Shown: positions 36,831 through 45,281 of the stretch, piece after piece
How positions within the stretch are numbered: the stretch's first letter is position 1
Layout: each line of letters starts with the position of its first letter
Assembly: GCA_027493625.1 (NCBI GenBank)
Contig: JAOSKM010000001.1
Location: 1,331,489-1,395,488, forward strand
Length of the DNA stretch: 64,000 nt
Reading direction: 5' to 3'
Source of the DNA: Planctomycetota bacterium
Lineage (GTDB): Bacteria > Planctomycetota > UBA8742 > UBA2392
Made by a program: the position numbers and the translations under genes
The notes under the pieces: model-generated
Told to the model about the DNA's origin: nothing
What the model saw: the letters and a program-made list of their open reading frames with translations, nothing else
Database searches by the model: none

Positions 36831-38899
36831 ATGGGCAAGTTCGTCCGGTGCGCGACTTTGATCCTGCTCGGCCTGCTGGTGCACATGCCAGTACAACACG
36901 CCAAGCCGAAGAAGGCGAAGCCGCCCACGCCTGAAGAATGGACCGAGGCCTTTTTCGCGGCGGCTCATTTCCGCCCCGAAGAGCACGACAAGGTCTCGCC
37001 CGGCGACCTGAGCGGGAATGGTGAAACTGGCCCCGCGGCCAGCTTCGGGATTCGCCGCCTGACCGGCCGATCGATGCTGACCTGGCCGATCTTCTGCGCG
37101 GCCGACACCAACGGAGACATGGACCTCACACGCAAGGAGCTGATCGCCTTCTTCAAGCTGGAAGAGAAGGGCAAAGCCCCGGTTCCCAGCGCCGCCGACT
37201 ACGCCTATGAGGCGCGGGTGGACGGCGTTAAGGCATTCATGGACGGGCTGAAGAACGACCTGGACAAGGACGGCCGCTTGTCGATGAGCGAGCTGGGGCT
37301 TGGAGCTGACGCGGAGGAAGGCTTCAACACCGCCGACCTGAACGGTGACGAGTCCCTCGACATTCACGAATTCCCGGGTTGGTACGCAGTCGGCGTCCCG
37401 AGCCCCGAGGGCGATCCGCTGCGGCTGTATCGCTACGTTGGCTCAAGCTGGACGTACGACTTCGGCGTTCCGGGAGCCGGCGGCGCGCTGGCGGAAGAGT
37501 GGGAAGTCATCCAGGTGACCCCGAACAGCGCGCTGGTTCAGGTAACCACACTTGAGGAAGGCAAGCCATCGGAAAGATTCCCGGTGCTGTTCCTGCGGCT
37601 GTGGTTCTCGGCGGGGCGTAAAGCCTGGTGCCTTCCCCCCTCGGGCTGGACGGCCAAGGCCGACAAGGAGTCGCTGGACCTGCCGATCGGCAAGGTCGAG
37701 GCGACGGTGTTCGAGGTTACACAGTATCGCGAGACCAGAACGGAGTACTACTCCGACAAGTACCCCGGCATTCCCGTCAAGTTTCTGCGCGGCGGCTACG
37801 GCTTTGACGGCAAGATGTACGGCACCCTTTCATCCGTCTCGATCAAGGAACCCAAGTCCAAGCCGAAAAAAGGGCGAGCCCGCGAACGATGATGCCGCCG
37901 ACAACGCAGCCAAGCTGGCCGGGGTGAACATCTTCCTGTTGATGGACAAGGACAAAGACGGGCGCATCACGGCCCGGGAGTACCTCGACGCCAACAAGGC
38001 CTATCGCGACGACCAATGCAAGGGCAAAGAAGCCGGCGCGCGCGCGCACATGGAGCCCTGGATATCGCCGCATCACTTCGTATTCGCCGATAAGGACGGC
38101 ACGGAGGGACTGTCCCGCGAAGAATTCGACGAGTACCGCAAGCGTTTCGAGCGTCGGGGCAGCTACCCATCGCCATCCTCGATTTCCCGCGCCGAACTTG
38201 ACCGGCTATGCTCCATCCTGGCCGAGGACGAACTGGACCGCTACGACGCCGATCGCAATGGCTCCCTCTCCGAGAGCGACGAGATCGCGGGGGGAAAGCG
38301 GATCGGCGTATCGCCGCTTCCACAAGGCGGACCTCGACGCCGATGGCAGCATCACCCGGGGCGAGCTTGAGGAGCACCACCGCGCGCGCGTGTTGGCCCG
38401 GGCGCCCGACCTCGCAGCGGCTAAGGAAAGTGACTCCGGTAAGCATGACTGGAAGCTGGAAGACAAGGACCTCAACTTTGCCCTGTTTCAGAAAGTGGGA
38501 AGACGCTGGACCATCAAGCTGACCTTCCAGGACGGCAAACAGGAAGCCAGCGGCCGATTCGAGAACCGCGTGCTGCGCTGTGACGAAGAAGGCGCCGTGG
38601 TGCTGACGCGTTTCTATGGCCCGAGCGGCAAGCTGGTCGTTGCTGCCAAGCTGGCCATCGAGTTCACGCCGGAATTCGAAGCTCTGCTGCAACCCGCCCC
38701 CAACGCCGAAAAGAAGGGCGAAGAGACCGTGAAAGTCGCCGGTCGGAAGTGGATCTGCGACGTCTACACGATGAAGCTGGAGGGCGGCGTTGAGGGCGAA
38801 GAGTGGATGTCGCGTGACATGCCTGGGCTTCGCCTCAAGTCGAGCGCGATGAAGGGCGGGCGCAAGATTGCCTTCGAGTTGACCGAATTCAAGGATTGA
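36831..38899 (+). CDS. Exported multi-EF-hand calcium-binding protein (two frameshifts)
   Basis: The signal peptide MGKFVRCATLILLGLLVHM follows AGGAGG. Seven EF-hand loops can be read: DTNGDMDLTRKE, DLDKDGRLSMSE, DLNGDESLDIHE, then DKDKDGRITARE, ADKDGTEGLSREE (degenerate), DADRNGSLSESD and DLDADGSITRGE. Two repeats of a beta-rich domain (FEVTQYRETRTEYY and WICDVYTMKLEGG) accompany them. The first frame ends in a TGA at 37890-37892; removing one base from the A6 run at 37866-37871 continues into GEPANDDAADN. A second break in the G6 run near 38288-38293 needs one added base. Reading as one gene is supported by the duplicated domain order. Confidence 0.75.
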
Positions 38900-38906
38900 A
38901 CAGGAA

Positions 38907-38945
38907 AAGCCAAGGGCCCCGCCCAATCCGCGGGGCCCTTGGCTT
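38907..38945. terminator. Strong hairpin between convergent genes
   Basis: AAGCCAAGGGCCCCGC pairs perfectly with GCGGGGCCCTTGGCTT. On the minus strand it is followed by TTTT, so it best serves the cytochrome gene ending at 38953, but it could act in both directions. Confidence 0.75.
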
Positions 38946-38952
38946 GCATGGC

Positions 38953-39861
38953 TTAGCGGTTGCCGGCGGGCTTGGCGGGTACGGTCTGCAGGTACTCCCA
39001 GAGCGCCTTGATGTCATCCTCATCCATACCGGCGTAGGCCTTCCAGGGCATCATTTCCAGCAGCGTGGTGCCGTCCGGGCGTACACCTGTGGTCAGGGCC
39101 TTCTTGAAGTCATCGTAGCTCCACTTACCGATGCCGGTTTCCGGGTCCGGCGTGATGTTGCGCGAAGCGGGCCAGCTCGGGTCGCCGCCCGGGATCTTGC
39201 CGCCCGAAAGCGTTGCACCGTGGCAGCCGGTGCAGGCGCCGATCATCACCTTGCCCCACTCCTTGGTCGGGCCGCGCTCGGCCTTTGGGCGCTCGGCCTT
39301 GTGGTCGATCTTGTCGTAGGCGAAGACCGGCTCCGAGATGGTCAGCAACATGCCGATCGGACCCAGCGAGTGCCCCTCGTTGGCGCGGTTCACGGGCGGC
39401 TGCGACTTGATGTACGCGACGACCGCCGCAAGGTCCTCATCGGGGAACGAGTGGTAGTCTTCGCTCGGCATGATCAGAGCCCGGGTGTTGTCGCGCTTGA
39501 TGCCGTGGCGCAGGATGCGCACCCAGTCTTCGGGCTTGTAGTCCTTGGTGACGCTGCCTTCGCCGGTTGTCAGGTTGGGGGCGTACACGCGGCCGATGGG
39601 CTGGGCGTCGATGACGGCCCCGCCGCCGAAGTCGGCACGGTGGCAGTCGCTGTGGTTGCAGCTCATGACGTGGTTGACGAGGTACTTGCCGCGTTCCAGG
39701 GCGTCGTCGTCGCCCTCGGGGATCTCAATCGCGTAAGTCTCAAGCTGATAGGTCTCACCCAGCGCGTTGCTGGAACCGATGTAGAGCCCGCCGAAAACCA
39801 GTGCCAGCAGCCCGATGAAGCCCACGCCTCCGAACAGCCCAAGCCGCTTGATCAAGCCCAT
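38953..39861 (-). CDS. Membrane-anchored dihaem cytochrome c with a CX4CH site
   Basis: 302 residues. One N-terminal hydrophobic helix (LGLFGGVGFIGLLALVFGGL) acts as anchor or uncleaved signal. Two cytochrome c domains follow: the first haem site is CNHSDCH near residue 68 (four residues between the cysteines rather than two), the second is CTGCH near 209. Candidate axial methionines are in ALIMPSEDY near 128 and LLEMMPWKAY near 270. The MPxxxY context is typical of dehydrogenase-associated class I cytochromes. Electron transfer in the periplasm is likely; the partner is unknown. Confidence 0.82.
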   Translation of the reverse strand: MGLIKRLGLFGGVGFIGLLALVFGGLYIGSSNALGETYQLETYAIEIPEGDDDALERGKYLVNHVMSCNHSDCHRADFGGGAVIDAQPIGRVYAPNLTTGEGSVTKDYKPEDWVRILRHGIKRDNTRALIMPSEDYHSFPDEDLAAVVAYIKSQPPVNRANEGHSLGPIGMLLTISEPVFAYDKIDHKAERPKAERGPTKEWGKVMIGACTGCHGATLSGGKIPGGDPSWPASRNITPDPETGIGKWSYDDFKKALTTGVRPDGTTLLEMMPWKAYAGMDEDDIKALWEYLQTVPAKPAGNR

Positions 39862-39957
39862 CTTCTTCTTTTTTGTCCGCCATCTCTCTGCCCCTTGTCT
39901 CGAGTCAACAGCACAAACATATAGTCCGCGGGCCGAACGTTACAACCTAAGATAATC

Positions 39958-40713
39958 TTAAACCGCGCGGGTGCCGACGTGGATGGCCATGGTCCCCATG
40001 TTCAGCTTGCGGTAGCGCACGTCCGTAAAGCCCGCCTGTTGCAGGCGTTGCTTGAGCGCCTCGGCATCGGGGAAAAGCTGGATGCTGTCGGCCAGGTAGC
40101 TGTAGGCGCGGTCGTTTGAGCCGGTCAGCTTGTTCCCCAGCCAGGGCACCACTCGGTTGATGTACCAGTTGGCGAAGCGCCCGATCAGCCCGCGGGCCGG
40201 TGTTGCCTCAAGGATCGCCAGCCGCCCGCCCGGCTTCAGCACCCGGGCCAGCTCGCGCAGACCGGAGTCGATGTCCTGGAAATTGCGCACGCCGTAGCCG
40301 ACCGAGACCACGTCAAAGCGGGCGTCGGGAAAGGGCAGCCTGAGCGCGTCAGCGGCCAGCAGCGGCAGCGCCACGCCGGCCTTGGCCGCCTTGGCCGCCG
40401 CGAGCACCAGCATCTCGGGCGTGAAGTCGCTGGCGACTACGCGGGCTGCGCCGTTGCGGGCGAACATCAGGGCGAGGTCGCCGGTGCCGCAGCAGACGTC
40501 GAGGACGCTTTCGGTTCCCTTCAGCTGCGCCATCTTCACGGTACGGCGGCGCCAAGCCTGGTCACGGCCGCCGCTGATGATGCGATTCAGCAGGTCGTAG
40601 CGGCGCGCAATGCCCGCGAACATGGTGCGCACTTTCGGCCCGCGGCTGGTGTCCTTGGGGTCCACGGCGCTGTCGCCGCGCAGCTTCGGTTCTGGTTCGG
40701 TGGCTGTGGCCAT
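39958..40713 (-). CDS. Demethylmenaquinone/ubiquinone methyltransferase (MenG/UbiE)
   Basis: SAM-dependent C-methyltransferase of the last or near-last step of quinone synthesis. It contains VRTMFAGIARRYDLLNRIISGG (UbiE signature 1) near residue 31, the SAM-binding VLDVCCGTGDLAL near 68, GYGVRNFQDI near 137 (signature 2) and the C-terminal LNMGTMAIHVGTR. I start at MATATEPE (40713): the upstream ATG at 40725 overlaps TATCAT, a plausible -10 element. Whether menaquinone or ubiquinone is the product cannot be told here. Confidence 0.93.
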   Translation of the reverse strand: MATATEPEPKLRGDSAVDPKDTSRGPKVRTMFAGIARRYDLLNRIISGGRDQAWRRRTVKMAQLKGTESVLDVCCGTGDLALMFARNGAARVVASDFTPEMLVLAAAKAAKAGVALPLLAADALRLPFPDARFDVVSVGYGVRNFQDIDSGLRELARVLKPGGRLAILEATPARGLIGRFANWYINRVVPWLGNKLTGSNDRAYSYLADSIQLFPDAEALKQRLQQAGFTDVRYRKLNMGTMAIHVGTRAV

Positions 40714-40741
40714 GCTGGGCCGCATGATAGTCGGGAAAACG

Positions 40742-40769
40742 AAATGGGACAGGCGAATGCCTGTCCCAT
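40742..40769 (-). terminator. Terminator of rplM-rpsI, dispersed GGGACAGGC hairpin
   Basis: ATGGGACAGGC and GCCTGTCCCAT form a perfect 11-bp stem with a 4-base loop, followed on the minus strand by TTTCGTTTT. The same stem sequence sits inside element I at 21668-21693. Confidence 0.75.
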
Positions 40770-40788
40770 CTGCGTCGTGATCGAATGT

Positions 40789-41183
40789 CTAGCGCTTGCT
40801 GAACTGGAAGCGCGGCGGGCGCCCTTGCGGCCGTACTTCTTGCGTTCCTTCATGCGCGAGTCGCGGGTAAGCAGGTCGGTTTCCTTGAGCTTGCTCTCGA
40901 GCTCCTTGTTGACCTTGATCAGCGCGCGCGAGATGCCGAGGCGCACGGCTTCGGCCTGGGCGTGCGGACCGCCGCCCTGCACGTTGGCGTGCACGTCGAA
41001 CTTGTCCTTCAGCTCGGTGACGGCGAAGGGCTTGCCGACCGCCAGTCGCTCGATCTGGTTCGGGAAGTACTCGCTCATCGGGCGCTTGTTGATGAACACC
41101 TGGCCGGAGCCGGTCTTGATGCGCACGCGGGCAACAGCGGTCTTACGGCGACCAAGGCCCCAGATGATTCCAGTGTCTGCCAT
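40789..41183 (-). CDS. rpsI: 30S ribosomal protein S9 (frameshift near C-terminus)
   Basis: The N-terminus reads GLGRRKTAVARVRIKTGSGQ and continues FINKRPMSEYFPN, QGGGPHAQAEAVRLGISRAL and RDSRMKERKKYGRKGARR, a textbook S9. The conserved tail RFQFSKR is one frame away: the sequence at about 40811-40817 lacks one C (CGCCGCGC instead of CGCCGCCGC). With it restored the protein ends GARRRFQFSKR and TAG at 40789-40791. S9 is essential and its SKR tail contacts P-site tRNA, so a sequencing error is far more likely than a mutant. It lies 2 bases after rplM. Confidence 0.95.
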
Positions 41184-41185
41184 GT

Positions 41186-41665
41186 TTACTTGCCTTCCAG
41201 CTCGGCCTTCTGGCCGTAGGTGACGGTGAACGGTTTGGGCTGCTGCGCGACGTGCGGGTGTTCCGAGCCGGCATACAGCTTCAGCTTCTTGAGCATCTTA
41301 CGACCCAGCTTGGTCTTGGGCAGCATGCGGCGCACCGCAAGCATCAGCACCATCTCCGGGTTCTTCTCGATCTGCTCTTCGAAGACCATGGTCTTGCGGC
41401 CGCTGGGGAAGCCGGTGAAGTGCTGATACACCTTCTGCTTCGGCTTGCGGCCGGTGACGACGACTTTTTCGACGTTGGTCACGACGACGAAGTCGCCGGT
41501 GTCAACGTGGGCTGTGTAGCCCGGCTTGTGCTTACCCATCAGCAGCGTGGCGATCTTGTTGGCCATGCGCCCGAGGTTCTGGCCGGTGGCGTCAATCTGG
41601 TGCCACTCGGGTTTCACGTCGGTCTGCTTGGCCTGATAGCTCCGCTGCGAATACGCTACGGTCAT
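41186..41665 (-). CDS. rplM: 50S ribosomal protein L13
   Basis: 159 residues. The conserved core WHQIDATGQNLGRMANKIAT, GKHKPGYTAHVDTGDFVVV, YQHFTGFPSGRK and MLPKTKLGRKMLKKLKLYAG is present. It has a short N-terminal extension and is first gene of the usual rplM-rpsI operon. A strong sigma-70 promoter with a dyad over its -35 lies upstream. It is divergent from the gene at 41822. Confidence 0.97.
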   Translation of the reverse strand: MTVAYSQRSYQAKQTDVKPEWHQIDATGQNLGRMANKIATLLMGKHKPGYTAHVDTGDFVVVTNVEKVVVTGRKPKQKVYQHFTGFPSGRKTMVFEEQIEKNPEMVLMLAVRRMLPKTKLGRKMLKKLKLYAGSEHPHVAQQPKPFTVTYGQKAELEGK

Positions 41666-41713
41666 GATCTTCCCTCAAATACAAAGTCCACCGCATTCCG
41701 CGGAGGGGCGAGG

Positions 41714-41741
41714 AAAATAGCAGGGTGAAGGTGCCTGTCAA
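41714..41741 (-). promoter_or_regulatory. Sigma-70 promoter of rplM-rpsI
   Basis: On the minus strand TTGACA (41736-41741), a 16-base spacer and TATTTT (41714-41719). It is about 50 bases upstream of the rplM ATG and close to consensus. Confidence 0.7.
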
Positions 41742-41759
41742 TAGCGGGCGAAGCTATTG
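41739..41759. promoter_or_regulatory. Dyad CAATAGC-N7-GCTATTG overlapping the rplM -35
   Basis: A perfect 7-bp inverted repeat begins inside the -35 box of the rplM promoter and lies between the divergent genes. It could be an operator for a repressor. Confidence 0.45.
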
Positions 41760-41821
41760 TCGCCTCAATTGCGGCATGATTAGCTGTACCTTTACCTCCT
41801 GGCGTTTGATCCGAGTCCTGC

Positions 41822-42493
41822 ATGAAGTTTGACGCCCGCGTCCTGGGAGTCCCCAATCATCTCGCGGCCGCGAAGCAGTACCTGTCCAAGCAGGATTTCG
41901 CGCTGGAAACCGCCAAGATGAAGGCTGCCGAGACACGCCTGATCGAGAAGCTGCCCGATCAGAAAAAAGCCATCCAGGACATGTTCAAGCGCAAGCTTGA
42001 GCCGATCAGCCATTTCCAGTGCGAACGCTTCAATTTCCTGCAGCCGCTGCACGAATTCGCCTGCTTCGTGGATGGCACCACCCCCGAAGAAGTCATCGAA
42101 GAAAACGCCTGGACCAACAGCCTGCACATCGTGCTGATGGGCCAGAACGACGCCATTGTCGTGCCCTTCGATTTCTCGGTGCCGCTGAATGCCGAGGTGG
42201 AGGGACGCACCCACCCCTACGTCATCTGCTCCGGTCTGCGCATCGCCAAAGAGCTCGACACCCTCGACGAATACGTCGCCGTTGAGCACACCCTGGGCGT
42301 CAAGGAGTTCGGCGCGTTCGTCAACCTCTCGCGCAAGGACATGTCCAAGTTCGAGAAGCAGGAGGGCGTCGGACGCCGCTTCTGGGCCAAGTGGGGCGTG
42401 GCCGCCATGCGCGGCCTGGTCGGTCGCTCCAACCGCGCCGGCGTGCCGGTGTTCGTGGACCCGCAGTTCGGCGAAGTACCGCTGGGCGTGTAA
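41822..42493 (+). CDS. Hypothetical protein, divergent from rplM
   Basis: 223 residues, soluble, with no signal peptide. An N-terminal helical part (LAAAKQYLSKQDFALETAKM) is followed by a mixed alpha/beta core with SLHIVLMGQNDAIVVPFDF, the segment PYVICSGLRIAKELDTL and VGRRFWAKWGVAAMRGLVG. No family is recognised. It faces the ribosomal-protein promoter across about 150 bases containing a dyad. Confidence 0.7.
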   Translation: MKFDARVLGVPNHLAAAKQYLSKQDFALETAKMKAAETRLIEKLPDQKKAIQDMFKRKLEPISHFQCERFNFLQPLHEFACFVDGTTPEEVIEENAWTNSLHIVLMGQNDAIVVPFDFSVPLNAEVEGRTHPYVICSGLRIAKELDTLDEYVAVEHTLGVKEFGAFVNLSRKDMSKFEKQEGVGRRFWAKWGVAAMRGLVGRSNRAGVPVFVDPQFGEVPLGV

Positions 42494-42521
42494 CCTGCCC
42501 GACTCAACCAGTTGAATTCCG

Positions 42522-43874
42522 CTAGGGCACGTCCACGAAAACCGTGTGCGTCTGCACCGGGCCCGTCACGTAGGTCTGCCCCGCCGCCGGCTGGATCGTG
42601 AGCGTCAGGGTGTAGCGCCCCGGCGGCGCCGCGGCGTCCACGCTGATGCGGCCGTACTGCTGCACGCTGACATTGGCCGGCGAGTTGGAAGTCCAGGCGA
42701 ACTCCACGAAGCTGGGCCCCGCCGAATCGCCGTAGGGGTGAAACTCGATGGTCGTCCCGATCTGGTCCAGCGCCGTCACCCGCGTCTGGTGCACGCTGCC
42801 GCGCGCCAGATTCAGGCCGACCGGCACGCGCACTGTCAGGTCGTAGGTGCGCACCGCGTCGTCGACGTCGCGCACGCTGTCAAGCAGGCTGACCAACGTG
42901 TCCAGCGCACTGCCGGCAACGATCTGCGTATTGTCGCCGCCCGTGAGTCGCTCGAGATTGAGCGGGTCCATGTAATCATCGCGCAAGGCCGCGCCGATCA
43001 GGTTCGCGCCGCCGAGGTCGGGCATGGCAATCGGGGTGTTCGGCACCAGGCCGATCGAGCCGTTCAGCTCACCGTCGTCAAGCGCATCCAGCCGCATGCC
43101 CGCCCAGAAGTCGAACACGTTGGCCACCCCCAGGTTGGAGGCCAGCTGGCTGAGCCCCGCCAGTACGCGTGCGTAGAAGTCGGAGGTGCCCCACAGGCCG
43201 CTTCCCGCGTAGTCTGTCGGCACGGCGCCGCGGATGCGGTCCAGGCCGAAGAACTCGGCCACCTGCTGGCACACCAGACCGAACAGCCCCATGGAGATGC
43301 CGCCCTGTACGCCGGCAACGCTGCCATCGAACGCAAGGCAGCGCGCCACGGCCACGGTGGTGAGCGGCGAGGCGTCCACGCCGCCGACGCTGTAGCCGTC
43401 GTAAAAAGGCGCCACCGTGAACAGCAGGTGGTCGGCGCGCATGTCGTGGAACTTGCGGGTCAGTGCGGTGGCCGGGTTGGCGCCCTGCACGCCCGCGCCG
43501 CCCTTGATCTCGACCAGCACCGGCCCGCGATAGCCGGGCTGCGTGAGGTACACCTGGTAAATGCCGTTGTCGAAGGTGATGCCGGTGCCCAGAGCCGCGG
43601 CGTCGGCCCAGTCCACGCTGCCGTCGGCCAGCACCGGGCGCAGCGTCACAAATGCGCCCTTCACGGCGCCTCCGCTGGAGACCGTGCCGCGGATGTAAAC
43701 CGCGGTGTCCGGATTGACCACCGTGCCGACCGAGGACGCGCCGAAGCCCTGCGTCTGGGCCACTTCCTGGCGCTGGTCGAACTCGCCCGTGCAGGCGGCA
43801 AGGGCCAGCACACAGAACAGCGCGCAGAGTACAGCCGCCGCCCGGACGCCGTTACTCCGGACCTGGAACCCCAT
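42522..43874 (-). CDS. Lipoprotein with carboxypeptidase-regulatory-like start, function unknown
   Basis: 450 residues. Lipoprotein signal AVLCALFCVLALAACTG. After the lipobox comes a beta segment (VYIRGTVSSGGAVKGAFVTL, then GVYQVYL-type IYQVYLTQPGYRGPVLVE) that resembles carboxypeptidase-regulatory or SdrD B-like folds. A helical middle follows (LTTVAVARCLAFDGSVAGVQ, AGLSQLASNLGVANVFDFW). The C-terminal part is Ig-like (VEFAWTSNSPANVSVQQYG, then GRYTLTLTI). It lies 20 bases after clpP on the same strand, so it is probably co-transcribed. Confidence 0.7.
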   Translation of the reverse strand: MGFQVRSNGVRAAAVLCALFCVLALAACTGEFDQRQEVAQTQGFGASSVGTVVNPDTAVYIRGTVSSGGAVKGAFVTLRPVLADGSVDWADAAALGTGITFDNGIYQVYLTQPGYRGPVLVEIKGGAGVQGANPATALTRKFHDMRADHLLFTVAPFYDGYSVGGVDASPLTTVAVARCLAFDGSVAGVQGGISMGLFGLVCQQVAEFFGLDRIRGAVPTDYAGSGLWGTSDFYARVLAGLSQLASNLGVANVFDFWAGMRLDALDDGELNGSIGLVPNTPIAMPDLGGANLIGAALRDDYMDPLNLERLTGGDNTQIVAGSALDTLVSLLDSVRDVDDAVRTYDLTVRVPVGLNLARGSVHQTRVTALDQIGTTIEFHPYGDSAGPSFVEFAWTSNSPANVSVQQYGRISVDAAAPPGRYTLTLTIQPAAGQTYVTGPVQTHTVFVDVP

Positions 43875-43894
43875 ACGCTGGACTCGAGCTGCCA

Positions 43895-44533
43895 CTACTC
43901 GATCTCGCTGCGGTTGTTCACCACTGCCGCCACCAGACCGTATTCCACGGCGTTCTCGGCCGGGATCCAGTAGTCGCGGTGCACGTCCTTCTCGATCTGC
44001 TTGATCGCGCGGCCGGTCTCCTCGCTGACCAGCCGGTTGTACAGCGCCTTGATGCGGTCGATCTCGGCGCTCAGGATCTCGAGGTCGCTGGCCTGGCCGC
44101 GCGCGGCCATGGAAGGCTGGTGCAGCAGGAAGCGGCTTGAGGGGGTGCAGTAGCGGTTCTCTTTCTTCGCCCCCAGGTGGATCATCACGGCCGCGCTGGC
44201 GCAGATGCCGCACACGATGCTGCGCACGGGCGGCTTGACGAAGCGGGCGTAGTCGCGGATGGCAAAGCCGCTGTCGGCGCTGCCGCCGGGGCTGTTGACG
44301 ATGAAGGTGATGGGCTTCTTGGAGTCGTCGTCTTCCAGGATGCGCAGCTGCGCGATCACGCTGGCGGCCAGCTTGTCATCGACCTGGCGGCTGATGATGA
44401 TGGTGCGGCTTTTCAGCAGCTTCTGGGCAAGCGCGGTTACGTGGCCGCTTTCCTTGCCGTTGGCGCCCTCTTCGTCTTCGCCGTTTTCTTCGTCTTCATC
44501 TTCCAGGAAGATGGTGGGGTCGTAGTCGATCAT
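43895..44533 (-). CDS. clpP: ClpP-like protease with Ala in place of the catalytic Asp
   Basis: Self-compartmentalising serine protease subunit by family. An acidic N-terminal extension (FLEDEDEENGEDEEGANG) precedes the ClpP core. The oxyanion segment NSPGGSADSGFAIRD is present, the nucleophile Ser lies in GICASAAVMIHLGA near residue 114, and His in RFLLHQPSMAARGQ near 139. The third triad member, Asp in the usual EYGLVDxV, is replaced: the sequence reads EYGLVAAVVNN near 200. The codon is GCG, so this is not a simple misread frame. It may be a regulatory or weakly active ClpR-like subunit. No clpX is adjacent. Confidence 0.85.
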   Translation of the reverse strand: MIDYDPTIFLEDEDEENGEDEEGANGKESGHVTALAQKLLKSRTIIISRQVDDKLAASVIAQLRILEDDDSKKPITFIVNSPGGSADSGFAIRDYARFVKPPVRSIVCGICASAAVMIHLGAKKENRYCTPSSRFLLHQPSMAARGQASDLEILSAEIDRIKALYNRLVSEETGRAIKQIEKDVHRDYWIPAENAVEYGLVAAVVNNRSEIE

Positions 44534-44615
44534 GCTGGTCTCCGTGGGCGCCCGGAAATGCGGGCCGCCAAGATCATGCTAACGTCGCGAACTTCAACAT
44601 CCCTTCCCGGCACGG

Positions 44616-45200
44616 TCAAGGCGTGGCGGGTGGGCCGCCCTGGCCTGGCTTGCGGGGACCGCGCTTGCCGGTGCGTCGGCCTCTGCGGCGCCCGCCTCTG
44701 CGGCTGCCGCGGCGCTGGCTGCCCTCCGGCCGTTCGCCCTCGGGGCGCTGGCCCTCGGGTTGTTCGCCTTCGCGGCGAGGCTGGCCCTCGCGGCGCGACT
44801 GGCCTTCGCGGCGCGACTGGCCCTCGCGGCGTGACTGGCCCTCGCGGCGTGACTGGCCCTCGCGGCGTGACTGGCCTTCCCGGCGCGATTGGCCCTCGCG
44901 CCTTGACTGCCCTTCGCGGCGTGACTGGCCCTGCCGCGGGGCTTCGCGGCCGGCATCGCGGATCGCGGCCTCGAGGTCGCGGCCCTGCGGGTCCAGCTCG
45001 CGCAGGATCTTGTGTTTGCGCAGCACGTAGAACTCGTCTTCCACGATGTCGCGGTCCATCACTTCGAATGTTCCGGTATCAAGGAATTTCACCAGCACCG
45101 GCTGCTCGTACTGCTCGCCGCCCTCCTGCTGAACCTTCAAACGAAGGCCTTTCCAGTCTTCGAGGGCTTGCACTACAGACGGCTGATCGCGATGACGCAT
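44616..45200 (-). CDS. Protein with nine Arg-rich hexapeptide repeats
   Basis: 194 residues from MRHRDQPSVV, preceded by GGGAAG. The first about 95 residues form an ordered domain (VVQALEDWKGLRLKVQQEGG, LVKFLDTGTFEVMDRDIVED). Then GQSRRE is repeated eight times plus one GQPRRE, followed by an RRGSRRGGRRRGRRTGKRG tail. The 18-bp DNA unit repeats from about 44767 to 44935. The strongly basic, RGG-like tail suggests RNA or nucleic-acid binding. The family is unknown. Repeat number may vary between strains. Confidence 0.7.
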   Translation of the reverse strand: MRHRDQPSVVQALEDWKGLRLKVQQEGGEQYEQPVLVKFLDTGTFEVMDRDIVEDEFYVLRKHKILRELDPQGRDLEAAIRDAGREAPRQGQSRREGQSRREGQSRREGQSRREGQSRREGQSRREGQSRREGQSRREGQPRREGEQPEGQRPEGERPEGSQRRGSRRGGRRRGRRTGKRGPRKPGQGGPPATP

Positions 45201-45281
45201 GGGGCTTCCCGTTGGGCTGTCTGCTAAACAACTACACTGATTGAAGCTAAACTCAAGCACGAGGAGCACGGAGGACCAGCC

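Noticed and set aside
37552..38370. Separate gene inside the EF-hand region
   Set aside because: Its N-terminal part is a shadow frame; the useful part continues the upstream EF-hand protein after one base correction.
44767..44935. Possible CRISPR or minisatellite in the 18-bp repeats
   Set aside because: The repeats are in frame within a coding region with third-position variation and no spacers.
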